64,000 nt of DNA from positions 17,758,039 to 17,822,038 of the forward strand of contig JAVTVX010000019.1 of assembly GCA_033439265.1 (NCBI GenBank). Direction: 5' to 3'. The translations under genes were made by a program, and so were the position numbers. Below the pieces are notes generated by a model. The model was not told the origin of the DNA. It saw nothing but the letters and a program-made list of their open reading frames with translations, and made no database searches. Shown here in pieces: positions 1-12,594 of this stretch (positions are counted from its first letter, which is position 1; each line of letters starts with the position of its first letter). The stretch comes from Dillenia suffruticosa (Eukaryota > Streptophyta > Magnoliopsida > Dilleniales > Dilleniaceae).

Positions 1-1425
1 CGTAAAAAAATAGAGAAAAATATATGTTTAAAGAAAACAAAAGAATCAAGCGGAAAAAAAAAAAGAGAAATGACCTGAATGGACAAGTGGGGTCAAAAAA
101 GGGAAGAAACCTATGTCCCAAAAAATGAAGGATTTAAGGAAAAATACTGGATTAAAAAAATAGGGTCAGAATAAAAATTTGAATGAAAAAAAAAACTATG
201 ATTTAAAAATAAAAAGACGACAATCCATGGAGCTAAAAAATAAAAGAGGAAAAACATATATTAAAAAAGAAGAAGAACTCGATCTAAAAAAAAAAAATTG
301 GGTCAAAAAAAAAAACAAGAACCTGAATGGATGGGTGGGATAAAAAAGGGAGGAAACCTACATTAAAAAAAAAAGAATTTAAGGGAAAAAAACAGATAAA
401 GGATCAGAATGTAAAAAAGAGGTAAAAAAAACAGAAAGAACTTGAATAAAAAAATTCTAAAATAAAAAGACGATCATCCGAGTGTGTCATGGACAAATGG
501 AACAAAAAAAAGAGAAAAAATTTGTGTCAAAAAAAACAAAAGATTTAAGTAAGAAAAGGATAAACAATAAAAAGAAAAAGAATCTAAATGAAAAAAAGTC
601 AAAAAAAAAGAGGAAGCATATGAACGGAAAAAACAAAAAAAATGCTCAACAAGTGGGGCTAAAAAAATAAAAGGAAAAAAATCTATATAAAAAAAAAATG
701 AAGGAGCTAAGCGAAAAACAAAACCGGGTAAATAAAATAAAAAGAGAAAGGGTTCGGATGGAAAAAAGGGTAAAAAAAGGAAAGACTTTTATGAAAAATA
801 TTGGGGTCCCCAAAATATGGGATGACCACACCCTTTCCCCATTTTCTTTTATATTTGACAAGTGGGGTCAAAAAAATAAAAGAAGAAAAATCTATATAAA
901 AAAATGAAACATTTAAGTGAAAAACAAAATCAGGTAAAAAAATAAAAAAAGAAAGGAGCCGAATAAAAGAATAAATCAAAAAAGAAAAATGATTTGAATA
1001 AAAAAAATGATCTGAATGAAAAAAAAAATAACCTTGGGGTCCAAAAAAAGTCTGGGATGACAAGATTCGAATGAAAAAAAATGGGAAAAAAAGAGGATGA
1101 ACTTGAACGAAAAAAAAAAGAACCTGGATGCAAAAAAAATTAGGGTCTAGAATATATAGGAAGGACCTGAATGCAAAAAAAAAAAACCCGCAATGTAAAA
1201 AAAAATTGAGGTCTAGAAAATATGGAAAGGACCTAAATGCAAAAAAAGAGGTCTAGAAGGAAAAAGGGATCCGAATGAGAAAAAATGAAGGAGTTGAATT
1301 AAAAAAAAAAAAAAGATCTCAATGAAAAATAAAGTTATTATAAGATTAGAATGAAAAAAAAAAAGTTACAATTCAAAAAAAATGTTGATCACATGATCGG
1401 GTGAATGGACTACCACTCCCTTGCT
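1..1425. repeat. A-rich, purine-strand-biased degenerate satellite
   Basis: The plus strand is overwhelmingly A with G; runs of 5-12 A are separated by short words such as gacctgaatg, ggtctagaa and caagtgggg that recur irregularly (for example near 73, 310, 850, 1170 and 1230). This looks like a decayed tandem array whose unit has blurred. The short lysine-rich or phenylalanine-rich open frames inside it are products of base composition, not genes. The left end runs off the window. Confidence 0.6.
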
Positions 1426-1450
1426 CGTTTTTTGTACTTATATGAAGACC

Positions 1451-1676
1451 ACACCAGGTATGATTGGATTAGTTAGGTATGATTGGATTAGTTAGAATGT
1501 TTAAACGTACGAAATCAACCTATTCTTAATTTTAGTAAAAAAAAAAAATTCTCATTTTTACTAAAGATGAGAATAGGTTGATTTCGTATGTTTCAACATT
1601 CTCCTTTTTATTAAAGATGAGAATAGGTTAATTTCGTATGTTTCAATATTCTAACTAATACAATCATATTTGGTGT
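1451..1676. mobile_element. MITE-like element with long terminal inverted repeats
   Basis: The left end reads acaccaggtatgattggatt and the right end, read in reverse complement, acaccaaatatgattgtatt; the arms stay paired for about 50 bases through gttagaat and the cgaaatcaacctattct word. Inside are two direct duplications: a 19-bp unit repeated at the left and a roughly 50-bp unit (gatgagaataggttgatttc) repeated at the right. There is no coding capacity. I see no clean target-site duplication, so the superfamily is not assignable. Confidence 0.6.
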
Positions 1677-3182
1677 AGGTTCTTATAACGTAGATCAAGT
1701 TTAGATCTTTCTGTGGATAAAAGAAAAATAAAGTAAAAAAGAAAAGAAAAGAGCCAAGACCAATCATTTTTAATTGGAATTAAATTACACTCTCAAAGTT
1801 TTGTGCTAACATTAAATTCAACGGTCACCATTTTATTAATTAATTATAAGATACTATGAGTAATAGAAATCTTCTATTCCTGCAACATAAATTATTGATT
1901 ATTAATTATTAATATCGTTTAACATAATTTTTTTTACACACAGGATATGCTCAAATTCAAATTTATAACTCATTTGCATTGTTTAACATAAATATCACGT
2001 GCGCCTGGCGGAGAATCCCTAATCTATTTGTTAGGTTTGGTCTAAGCCTCTATTATTTTATATTTCACAAGTAAAGGCGTCAATCAAGGATCTGATTAAG
2101 AATATTTAGGTACCCACGTTTAAAACACACACGTGCGCACGCGTGCAATTTTATATAATATTATTGGGTTTAAATCTTATTTTTTTATACCGATTTGTAT
2201 ATAAAATCATATTTTATTTAATTTGTTACGCAATTTACAGTAATTTATTTAAGAAACTATTCTCCCAACGAAATTAGTTTTACACTCAACTCGTGAATCA
2301 AACTCAAAATATTAGTTAAGAAAACTGACAACATAATCCAATAGGCCAACTGATCGTGATGGTTTAGACCTTTCTTTGAATTTACTTAAAATATTAGTTT
2401 ACATCGGTGGGTTTTATCTCATCTTCAAATTATAACTAAGTGGTCCAACTCAAATTTATAATTAAAATTGCATATGGTTATGCCATAATTAAATGCATCA
2501 TCACTCAACTCCTTTGGCAATGGGCAAAACCAAAGATTTTTGGTAATTCTTAGTTTTGGTCATGAGATATTTGATATAAGTTTGAAAAGATTAATAATAT
2601 ACAATTTATTAGTTAAGAGAAGTAGAAAATTTTTTATTCAACGTATATGTTGAATCTAAAAATGATTATTAAAATTCAAAAGATTTTAATATTTACAAGT
2701 TTTTTCTTCTTTCTCAAGTAAAAAATATATCTATATACAAGGGGGTGACCACTCTTCTGAAAAAGAGAAAAAATATAGACAAGTTTTGTAATATAATAGT
2801 TAATTTAAATAATAATTTTTAAAATTTTAATTTTCCTAAAATAATTTATATTCATCACTTATTAACTAATAAATTCTTTTAGAAATTAAGGGGCAGGGGA
2901 GGGCAAGGGGAACCACCTCTAGCTAGTTCAATATGAGTTATATTCCGACTAATTCGATTCGAGTATTGTTAGATCCAATTTAGAAAAAAATTCCTACAAT
3001 ATAATATTTTTTATTCTTAAGTTTTGAAACCGAAACTTAATTAAGAGATTTAATATTTTTATCTATTAAATTAATTATATATCGGTCTAACTACTGCACC
3101 ATCCTTTAAATTAACTTAACGTATATTTATATCTTTAGAAGTAATTAAAAGAAAAAATTGCAATCATTATTGTTTTAGCTAA
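1677..3182. other. AT-rich intergenic DNA
   Basis: No open frame with coding character and no RNA gene is visible. Around 2930-3110 there is a minus-strand stretch related to the short dispersed repeat seen more clearly at 57.3-57.8 kb (words attcgattcgagt and gaaacttaattaa). The rest is low-complexity AT sequence. Confidence 0.5.
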
Positions 3183-3460
3183 GGTTGTCTTGCAACATCC
3201 CAGCCCCCGTTGGTTTCTCAGGCTTTGGGTCTCTTCTCCCTGGAACGGGTGGAGAAGGTATGGGCCGAGACGGCCTAACAACGATAATTTTGGGTCTGGG
3301 CCTCACCAGCCTACTCATGGGCCTAGCAGCCCAGTTGTGAAACCCAGGTTAAGCAGGATCCCCTTTCGGCCTACCAAGGTCCTGCACGTTTGAAAGCTGA
3401 GCCCATTCGAGATTCCCTTATCCGGGGCAGCATTTTTTCCATTTTGGTTTTGGAGTTGGA
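3183..3460. other. GC-rich island of unknown origin
   Basis: A sharply GC-richer block in AT-rich surroundings. A 67-codon open frame starts at 3190 on the plus strand, but it has no recognisable domain and the other frames are equally plausible. The edges are abrupt, which suggests a transposon-captured or inserted fragment. Function unknown. Confidence 0.3.
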
Positions 3461-3579
3461 ACATGGGGAGTTTTGTACGGATTTAATTTAATTTTTTTTT
3501 TATTTTAAAATAACACGTTTAAAAAAATTTTTGGTTTTAAAATATATATATTTTTTGAGGTTTGTTCCAATGGTCGGAA

Positions 3580-3945
3580 AATGGCAGGGGCAGTGTCCAT
3601 GGAAGCAGCCGCTTCACAATGCATGGGAATCCAATTCTATTCTCAAGCACTCTTCCTTCCTCCAACTTCTATTCTCCCTCTCTTCTCTCCCTCTCTCTCT
3701 CTCTCTCTCTCATAATGGTATCCTTATTGTATTTTTTGTTGGGGATTTCCAGGCAACAACTGGATCCATTGTTCGACCTGCAAATCGCACTGTCGTCTTC
3801 AGGTGCTTACTCTCTCATTGACTGTTTTTTAAAATTGGCCTTTGTTTGTTCTAAGAGGATTCTTAGATGACACCCATGAGATCCAAATCAAGACGGATTC
3901 CCAAAGTCGCAAGGTTCTTCTTCTTCGTCTCTTTCCCTCTCGGGT
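3580..3945 (+). other. Possible 5' exons of an unrecognised gene
   Basis: An ATG at 3582 opens a short frame (MAGAVSMEAAASQCMGIQ, like a plastid transit-peptide start) that ends in a CT repeat. Two segments bounded by good splice-like signals follow: one after ttccag, ending CTTCAG before gtgctt near 3801, and one after ttcttag at 3867, ending CGCAAG before gttctt near 3914. The segments cannot be joined into one convincing protein, and no downstream exons were found. It may be the start of a decayed gene or a real gene with long introns. Confidence 0.25.
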
Positions 3946-3960
3946 TCTTTTAATCTTTTG

Positions 3961-6900
3961 CAGTTCACACTCTTCCTCTTCCATTGCCGCATCCTGTTCA
4001 ATTTTATTTGATCAATTTATTGTCTGTATAACCTTTAGAGTTTAAAATATGCATCCATTTTAAAAATAATAAAAAAATTAAGGAAATGAAAGGTTTTGCT
4101 TAACTTGTGCCAGATTGTAGTTTCTACCATGTGCTCTTCAACATTGCCACTTTCTTCTATTTGATGGCACAATTCTTGATCCCATCAAGCTTCAGGTGAG
4201 AATGAGTACTTTCTTCTAATTGGCAGATCATGAAGATATTTGAGCACATTTTTTTGTTGCTTGATGCATTTCCTCCAGAAGTAGCAGGTTCCTAGTTCCT
4301 CGCAAAATTGAGAACTCTGTGCAATTCGTTTTTCCGATTCAAAGATAGATCCATGAAAGAGAGTAAAAGAAACATGAAATTTAGGTGTTTATGTTTGCTT
4401 AGCTTATGGATGTTTTGAAAGGCTATCAGACTTTCTGATGACTCAAAAATCATATGTCATGTGGATATTAGATTAAGTACATTTAAATTTACTTCAAGAG
4501 TTCTACGAGCACTATGATGAATATCTTTGGTGATGTAAATGAATTAACTTTGCACAAATAACCAAAAGGTTGTGTCACTGTAACGTCCCCACCCACGTAC
4601 ACACACCCAACCCAAGAAAAAAAAAATGAAGATGCTAGCTAAACAAATTAGGACATCCTTACCCATATGCTTGCAAAGACTGGGATAATCCAGAATGATG
4701 GCTTTTTCACACTTCAACCCCTTCACTGTTAGCTCCTTCAGGGGTTGGTTTAAAGACTGGAATAGTTTGGTTCTTATTTTCATCTAGTGTAACCAGTCCA
4801 GTTGCATTCAACATACATTTCATAAATGAATGTCTAAGTTTTGTTTGGCAACAACTTCTTAAAGAGAAACATGATATAGAAATATATTTTGGAGGAAAGA
4901 AAGCTTAAAATCATAACAGTTTTGACAAAAAGAATACAATGAACTTTCTAACTGATAACTCTAATGTAAAACACAAGTTTTCCAAGTTAGGATGCACTGA
5001 CTGTTAGAGGTGTTGATTACTCAGATTCTAGAGGGATTTTGTTCAAGATTTTGTGGAAAGTGAGATGAACTCAGTTTGTAGCTGTCAATAGTGGGGTTAT
5101 ATTGACGGAAAGAAAATATTTCTAATGTTATAGAGTGTGGCAGGACTTTGAAGGACTTTGAAGTTGCTGAGGTTTGTTTTATTAAATCATGCGAAAAGAG
5201 AAAACAAAAGTCTTGCATTGGCAACACTGCTGATGTGATTTGGGTGGTCCAATAAATTTTAAGCATTCGAAGAAAAGAGATTACCAAACTTCATCTCAGG
5301 GCTCAATTTTTTATTTTTTATTTTTTCAATTCTTTGTGTGGACTCTAATATTGATATTCAACTTCAGCTTCTCAGACAAGCAGTAGCTAAGTTATAATTT
5401 TGCTTAACAAAGGTACAATTTTCCTAATTTAAATTGCAGAAATAGAGGATGTTGCAGCTATTAGCATGATCTTAAATTGAGACGGGATGGATGGTAGTTG
5501 ATCTAGCTGGTGCGTGTTGATGGATCTATCAAAGAAGTAGCCCTTGATCTTTTTGGGGGAAAAAAAAGGACAGAACGGGTTTATATTGATGCCAAGTGAA
5601 ATTTTTCTACTTCTGTAAACACTAAAGAGCTTTACTAAGAGTGTGAAAACAGTAATGGACAGCATAGAACAGAGAAGTAGTTATCAGTTTACCTTTTGCG
5701 GCTAGAGAGTTAGACACTACAGTCGTCAAAGCAGTTGCACAAGCTTCTAGAATGTGCAGTAAAGTCATCATGAATGAAAATGTGCTTGAAAATGACTATG
5801 CACCATTCTATCAATCCATTTTCCAGTTCATGGAGTAATAATTTTTTTTCTTGGCTATTAACTTGAGTTATAAGCTAAAAAGCACAAATGAGCTACCTAT
5901 AAGTTTCAAAAATGTGGTTCTTTAGGTGGATAGGATAAATTAATCAACGAAATTGAACTTGATAATTTTGTGCAAGAAGATATGCACTTATCCAGAAGCT
6001 GAAGCACATCCCCACCTCTTTTCTTTCATTTTAATTGTGAAGAAAGATATTGGGCTAATTTATTAAAACAACCATGGAGCTAGAACCTTGAAAGAGCACT
6101 TGGATTGGATTCCAACAGAAGTCAAGGAAGTGATGCAGAAGCCAATAGTTCACTAAGGTAGTGTTTGGTTGGGAGTAAGGGACAGAAGGGGCAACATATT
6201 GGAGATTAGATAGGATAGAAGCACTATGACAAAAACTTTGAACATGCATGAGGTCAAAGTTAAAATCAAATTATCAAATTATAAAATCAAAAATTGTCTT
6301 CGTTTATGGGATAAACATAGGCCAACCTCCTTTTTGCAGGGACAGCGGGGTCAGGGACAGAGACAGACGGAAAATTTGATAATTTTTTTTTTCGTGTCTG
6401 CCTTTGCGAATCAAACATGATGTTTCCTTTCCTGTACCTAAGGAGAGGAACCAAGAACCTATTACGTTAATTCCCAGAGCTGGTTCATAACTAAATCATG
6501 ACATACGATTCCTATTTTCATGAGTAGCTTTCTTAAGAAATATATTGTTGGCATCTTCGTATAATGCGACAACTGAGTTCCCACCTGCTCATACTTAGCC
6601 TAAATGTTTTTGTTTGATTTTTCTTTATACTGTTAAAGATATGAAATTTCACCTAGTTGGCAGATTTCAATATTAGTTTTAAGGTACTGCAGTGTTCTGA
6701 TTTCGAGGCAATAAGTTATTCTGAATGTTGATGAGATTGGAATTGCATTATTTGTTGGAACTTTTGTCTGGTCAGTCTCATTCTGCATTACACTCTCAAT
6801 TCAAAATAGTCAAAACTGATGCCAAAATAGTCAATTTGTGTATTGAGATTTCAAGGCAGTGGCAATTCCTTCGCGTATACCTTTATTGTGCTTGTTTGTT

Positions 6901-7044
6901 TTTGTTGGTATAGTGCTTATTCTTGACGTCAGATTCATTTTCATAATGAGCATAAGAAATGTTCGAGTTCCATTTTGAACTTCAAACTGTGATTGAATAT
7001 CATGGGCTAATCTATTCATTAATAGTAATTTAGAAGACTGCATA
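3961..7044. other. No gene recognised
   Basis: About 3 kb of ordinary AT-rich sequence with short, unconvincing open frames on both strands. I see no RNA gene and no repeat with clear ends. If the exon-like segments at 3.6-3.9 kb are real, this would be intron. Confidence 0.4.
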
Positions 7045-7357
7045 TGTTAGGAGTGAAAAATGGTAGTGTGCAGTAAATGCTTGGTAGCTCAGGGGCTCCC
7101 TTTCATTACTAGCTCGAAAAGGGCATTACAGTAGAGTAAAAAAAAGTAAAAACCCAGTCTCTCTCTAAGAGCAGACTGCCCACACTTAGCTGAAGCTATT
7201 CATCTTTCTTCCTCCCCTTTCCTTGTCTCTCAACCTGTATATTTACAGCCTAATTCCCATGCCAACTGCTCAAGATTCTCTAACCACAATTTGATATCCT
7301 CTAACACCTTCTAATATCCTCCAACAGTTTTATGTTTTTTCAGTTACTTCCCTAACA
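7045..7357 (-). repeat. 3' LTR of the TR-GAG-like element
   Basis: Direct repeat of 7917-8228 with TGTTAG...CTAACA termini. It lies downstream in element orientation because the polypurine tract adjoins it. Confidence 0.85.
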
Positions 7358-7569
7358 TTGCCCCCCTACTGAAACTTCAACCTTGTCCTCAAGGCTGTAG
7401 CCTGAAAATTGGCCCTTAAAAACTAGAAGGTCTAGCCAAATTCCATATTTTTTTTGTTCCTCCCTCCCAGCAGACCAGCACCTGTGCTCTCTCTCTCTCT
7501 AATGAATGTCTGGATGGTGTTGGTAATCGTCCACAGCAGTGTCTTCGCTCGTGGCTTCTCGCTGAAACC

Positions 7570-7914
7570 TCATCCTCGCTCAGAATGATCGCACGTAAGC
7601 TCTTGTTGGGGGCAGTTGTGAAGAGGATGGTAGGGCTGTTTGCATTTGAAGCACAACCCTTTGGCCCGTGAGTTCGTGATTTCATGGTGAGACAATTGGT
7701 GTGAGTTGCGGGTTGGGGACGAAGAGGTTTGCAGAGGAGGGAGGGAAGAAGATTGTTGTTGCTGGTGAAGGTTGTTGGGGAGGGAAGGTGGGTTAAAAGA
7801 AATCTGGTTTAGGGCAATGGGCTTCGGGTGGGAATAAGTGTCAGAATCTCCAAGGGTCAGGTAGGACCCGCCCCAGTTCCGCGACCTGCTAGATGGATCC
7901 GACAGGTCGGACCA
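7570..7914 (-). pseudogene. Gag C-terminal fragment with CCHC zinc knuckle
   Basis: A minus-strand frame of about 114 codons runs from just inside the 5' LTR to a TGA at 7570. Its middle is rich in Ser, Pro and Gln (QQQQSSSLPP); then comes RAKGLCFKCKQPYHPLHNC at 7612-7653, a textbook C-x2-C-x4-H-x4-C nucleocapsid knuckle preceded by the RAKGLCFKC context common in Ty3/gypsy Gag. No start codon is obvious, and nothing of Pol follows. It is the only coding remnant in the element. Confidence 0.75.
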
Positions 7915-7916
7915 AT

Positions 7917-8228
7917 TGTTAGGAGTGAAAAATGGTAGTGTGCAATAAATGTTTGGTCGCTCAGGGGCTCCCTTTCATTACTAGCTCGAACAGAGTATTA
8001 CAGTAGAGTAAAAAGAAGTAAAAACTCAGTCTCTCTCTAAGAGCAGACTACCCACACTTAGCTGAAGCTATTTATCTTTCTTCCTCCCCTTTCCCGTCTC
8101 TCAACCCATCTATTTATAGCCTAATTCCCATCCCAACTGCTCAAGATTCTCTAACCACAATTTATTACCCTCTAACACCTTTTAACACCCTCTAACAGTT
8201 TTATGCTCTTGCAGTTACTTCCCTAACA
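7917..8228 (-). repeat. 5' LTR of the TR-GAG-like element
   Basis: Direct repeat of 7045-7357, highly similar by eye, with a TATA-like ctatttatag at 8113-8122 on the strand expected for transcription into the internal region. Confidence 0.85.
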
Positions 8229-8784
8229 GCATACCACATATTTAGTTTAGTAGGATATATGAGGTGTCCCACACATTTTTTGCTTGAAAGGTGGCTTTGT
8301 GAGGATAGATTGTTAATAATGGAATCGTGAGCTATTGTATAGACATAAGAAACAAATTTGTATTTTATGTTTTTTCCTGGGAAATGGTCATGAATTTGGC
8401 TCCTTTATCAGTATACCATGCTAACAGTAAAATTTTGTAGTTGTATGAGCCATCAATTGCCATATACCTGTAGTCATTTACTTAATCCTGCAATGCAGGA
8501 AAGAGACAAAGCTTGGTTTGCTAGTTCACTGAATCAAGACTGCGGTACCTGGGGCCTAAACCTGGTGTTCCTTGTTTTAGTGGGGAGCCAACACCACAGC
8601 AATTCTCTTTAGATCCTTCCACCGGTCCAGTCAGTGCATTCTGTCTACTGGTTTTAGATCCAGATCTGGTCTGGTCATCTAATGGTTTCTCGTTGGATTG
8701 TGTCCATGTTGTTTTCAACTTTCCCCTTTAACTTTGTTGCACTATCATGACCAGCTTGATTACGTAAATTTGGTGTTGTGTCTA
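8229..8784. other. No gene recognised
   Basis: Short stretch between two retroelements. Small open frames on both strands overlap each other and carry no known motif. Confidence 0.4.
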
Positions 8785-9372
8785 TCTAGAAAAAATTGAG
8801 AGAAACACAATTAAAATGGTATAGACACGTACATAGACGATCGATAGAGGCTCTAGTTAGTCAGTGAGAGTACGACAAGTGCCCATATTAACCGAGGGAA
8901 AGGAAGATCTAAGAAGATTTCAATACCGATAAGGTTCACCCTGTGCACAAAGTGTTTCCCGGCTTAGTGCGGGGGTAGAGGGAGGGTGGACGTATATGTA
9001 CGCAGTCTTCCCCTTACATTTATTGCAAAGAGACTGTTTTCATGTCTCGAACCCTTGACCTCGAGGTCACCAAAGGAGCAACTCAACCGTTGCACCAAAA
9101 CTCGCTCTCAAGATTTCAATAACGATAACAAAAAAAATATATATAAATTATATAAATACAGATAAAAATATGATATAAGATGAAACACAATGGCGTAGAA
9201 ATATCCATATTGTTGACCCACTTAATGGGATAAAAGCACGTTAATTGTTATCATATAAAAAATAATAATATGCGATATAAAATAGAGTACAATAGCATAG
9301 AAGGATTCATATAGCCAACCCCACTTACTGATACAAAAGTTTGGTAGTAGTTGTTGTTGTTGTTGTCTACTA
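8785..9372 (+). mobile_element. 5'-truncated RTE-type LINE fragment with TTG tail
   Basis: The plus strand encodes a decayed copy of the region after the reverse transcriptase in plant RTE LINEs (roughly LKWYRHVHRRSIEAL, with stops). The 3' end has the plant RTE hallmark catatagccaaccccactta followed by a TTG tandem tail at 9348-9363. The end motif occurs twice (near 9177-9237 and 9271-9365), a partial internal duplication. A SINE at 8932-9109 splits the element. No intact protein remains. Confidence 0.7.
8932..9109 (-). mobile_element. SINE (Au-SINE-like) inserted in the LINE
   Basis: On the minus strand the element starts with a tRNA-like head containing box A (TGGTGCAACGGTTGAGTT) and box B (GGTTCGAGACA). 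It continues with AATAAATGTAAGGGGAAGAC and a tail resembling the GCGGGAGCTTAGTGCACC end of the Au SINE family. It is bounded by an 18-bp target duplication with one mismatch, aagatttcaatanncgata-like, at 8914-8931 and 9110-9127. It interrupts the RTE fragment and is therefore younger than it. Confidence 0.8.
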
Positions 9373-11348
9373 CTCTTTTTAGCAAGCAACCTTACATGTT
9401 AGGATTAAACAACGAAATAAGAAACTACTTATGTGCATGGTCATGTTCATCCATTAAGAACTGTAATTTGAGAGGCAGTGAATTTCATGCCCTTCCATTC
9501 ACCTTCCTTTACCTTCTACAGATACTGTTTATCTTTGTTCGTACGCTTGCATTAAGTACTTAAGTGTAATGTTTTTCTTTTCTAGGGACTTTCTATCATT
9601 TGGGAAGTACCATTTGTCAATCTTCATTAGCATTACACAAATTGATAGTACTTATCTTACGTGCCTGTACTACACTTGACTTGATTTTTTGATTAAGTTA
9701 GTTGTGAGTTAGGAAAGTTATACTGCAAGAAGTACAATGTATGCTTCTGAAAGTACACTTTGACTCATTTTATCCTAAAATCTCATAGTTGGTTGTCATT
9801 CCTTTTGGGGATTTATATGGCTCATTCTTACCATGATGGGTCCTGTTGTTCACAAAAAGCACATTGTGCCCATGGATTTCACAGTGAAACTTCTAAGGTA
9901 ATTTTGCATATGGGCAAGGATATGTTCTGATCTTGGCTTTATGTTTGTGTTCCTGGTCTTTTCTCAATTTTTATACTTTGTGACTGCCAGCTTTTTTTAG
10001 CATTTTCATCACGCAAAAGGATTTCATCATATGTCTATTGTTAGTCTCCAGTTCTTATTTAATGTCTTAACCTTATTATATTATTGGTGCTGCTCATAAT
10101 GTTAATTGACTACTCAGAATGAGATTGTGCTGTTTTATGTAGGAGCATTCAAGTTTGGCGAGTGAGTCCGGGCTCATATGCATGCTTATGTGTTTCTTCA
10201 CAGTGTTGGATTGCCATGATTTTGGAATTGAATTTGTTTTCTCATCATTATCATATTCACGTTTAGCATGTTGGGTATGTATTCATAAAACAACATGAAT
10301 GACCGGTTTTAGTTGGATCTGTGGTTTCAGAATTTGTGAGGATACAGTTGAACTAGGAGGGTGCTGCAAGTCTTAGTTGACACTATTCTTTTCCTTTGTG
10401 TTCTTGTGGTAGCCGCCCCCGGTCCCCCACCCCCACCCCAAAAAAGTCCCAAAAACCCAAATGAATGGTTAATTAAAATTGATTCATAAAATTTCTCACT
10501 GTTACCATGTTTGTTTCTATTAATGTTTTCTCTTAAGTTGATTTATGAATTCTATCATTTGCTTTTATCCTTTTTTTTGTTTCTTTTTAATTACTTGATT
10601 AGAGGATTGGATCCACAATCATATTATGTTCTTGGGGGAATGTAAGGTCGATCCCTACTTTACCCGAAAAGGGGATGCAACATATTAAAAATTGGAACAG
10701 GTTTTCATTATGTTGATATGCCCTGAAAGCAGCCAATATCTTGTATCCTCCGTTCTATCTACTTTGTTTTCCTAATGGTATTGAGGAAAGAACTCACTTT
10801 AGAGGACGGCTTTAGGGGCCAGATAATAGTCATGGTAACACTCATAACTGGTGCGCTGTTTATGTCCATCCCTTTTGTATGGTCATTCTTTCTAGTTCAC
10901 TGAAGGGCTATTCTCTAGGATATGGGTAGGCTTGATCCTAGTTCAAGTTGCAAACGTAAATTGCCAGGCTAACGAGGCCCTTTTTCCCCCAATTATATAT
11001 AACCTTCCTTTTCTCTCTTCATTCCTATTTTTCATCTTGGTTAAGTTAATAGTTTACTGCATGCAGTTTTCAGTCCGAACGAATACTGATCATACCTTGT
11101 TAAGGCAGACTCCTCTTATGTATGCCCAGGTCTAATTAAGTGTTAAAAGAACATTTTAAAATGATTCAGGATAAAAAAGAAAAGTTGCATTTGTAGTTTT
11201 ATTCATCAAATTGCCCCTTTACAGCCCAGTTTCATGATCAGAATGAAAAATCACAGCACGGCTATTACAGAGAGTAAAAGAATCATCCCTTTTGATTGCA
11301 AAGATCAAATTTCACAAGATATCTATTATCAGTCATCCAACTGCTCTC
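9373..11348. other. Intergenic, ending in the laccase 3' flank
   Basis: No gene or element with clear ends is visible on either strand. The last roughly 200 bases before 11349 are the presumed 3' untranslated region of the minus-strand laccase. Confidence 0.4.
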
Positions 11349-12545
11349 CTAGCACTGCGGAAGGTCAGCTGGCGGATGAGGAAGAGTCTGCAGGGGTCCT
11401 ATCCCATTCTTCACTATGAAACTCATTGCTAGTCCCCATGATTGGTGTATGTCCAAGTGACAGTGCATGAACCAAACCCCTGCATAATCAGTCAAAATGA
11501 TCAATCACGCACAACTTTCTTTGTTAGAAATTCTTGTACCAAATACTAAAGTTGCAGGGGTCAATACCTGGATTGTCAGCAGTGAACCGGATAGCAGCCC
11601 ATCCGCCTACGGGAACACTGATCACGTTCATATATGGTGGATCAACCAAGTTTAGATTTGCGGTCTGTGGATTGTAGTTCCCACTGCCATACCCAACCAC
11701 ATAGAAGCTAAAGCCATGAAGGTGAATTGGGTGATTTTCGGTGCTTACCGTCCCAGTGTCTTGCAGTATGAGCTGAACCCTAGTCCCATATTCAAGTACA
11801 TTAACCCTGGTACCATTCAGAGATGATGTGTCATTTGGAATATTGTTTGGTGCACCATTAACAAAGTCATAGAATTTGACTGGCACATCTGGGAAATCTG
11901 GAGTATATTTCCCATTGATGCTCTTATAATACGCTTCTAAGAGCGAGATCATAGGTTTGATAAAACTGATGTTATTCATCGAAGCAGCCATGACACCACC
12001 ATTGGAACCTTGGCAGCTCTTGTTTGGTGTACTAGAATGGCACTTATCCACATTAAGCCCAATTGTGAAGAACAAGTTTTTGTCAATAACTTTAGGAACT
12101 TTGGATGCATTTAGGCTCCTAAGGCCATCCATGACAGTCTTGACAGCCAAATTGTCATTGAAAGATGGTAGTGAAGCTTGTAAAGCCACTTGATTAGGGA
12201 CAGCTCCCAAGTAGTTGAAGTATGCAACAGAGGGTATGCTTTGGAATGGGACACCTTGTGCAGACATGTAGGGTCCCATAGCGATGGAGAATTTTGCGAT
12301 TGACTGATCGGCCGTGACAAGGACATTGAGGGTCTGGCCTGGCCCAAGCATGACCCGGTCCGTGGCGAATGGCTTGGTGTATTCCGCATCGGCCTCTACT
12401 ATTGTCAATTTGTGATTAGCAATGGCAAAGAAGACTTCTGAGTTGACTGCTGCAGAAATTAGCCTTAGCAAGTAGGTCTTTCCTGGAACCACGTCTATCT
12501 GGTACACATCTAGTATATGGAAACAAAAAGTTAGGGGGGGTGGGG

Positions 12546-12594
<49 letters not shown>

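Larger units (their letters stand above)
7045..8228 (-). mobile_element. Complete non-autonomous LTR retrotransposon (TR-GAG-like)
   Basis: Two direct LTRs, 7045-7357 and 7917-8228, both begin TGTTAGGAG and end CCTAACA. The 5-bp target duplication gcata lies directly outside both ends (7040-7044 and 8229-8233). Orientation is minus: a purine tract (AGGGGGGCAA read on minus) abuts the 7045-7357 LTR, a TATA-like ctatttatag is present at 8113-8122 in the other LTR, and the gag remnant reads on minus. The internal region is only about 560 bp and has no protease, integrase or reverse transcriptase, so mobility would have depended on a relative elsewhere. The zinc-knuckle style is Ty3/gypsy-like. 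Confidence 0.85.

Noticed and set aside
482-1133. Several open frames of 60-118 codons on both strands in the A-rich region
   Set aside because: Lys/Asn-rich on one strand and Phe/Ser-rich on the other; they arise from A runs and have no conserved content.
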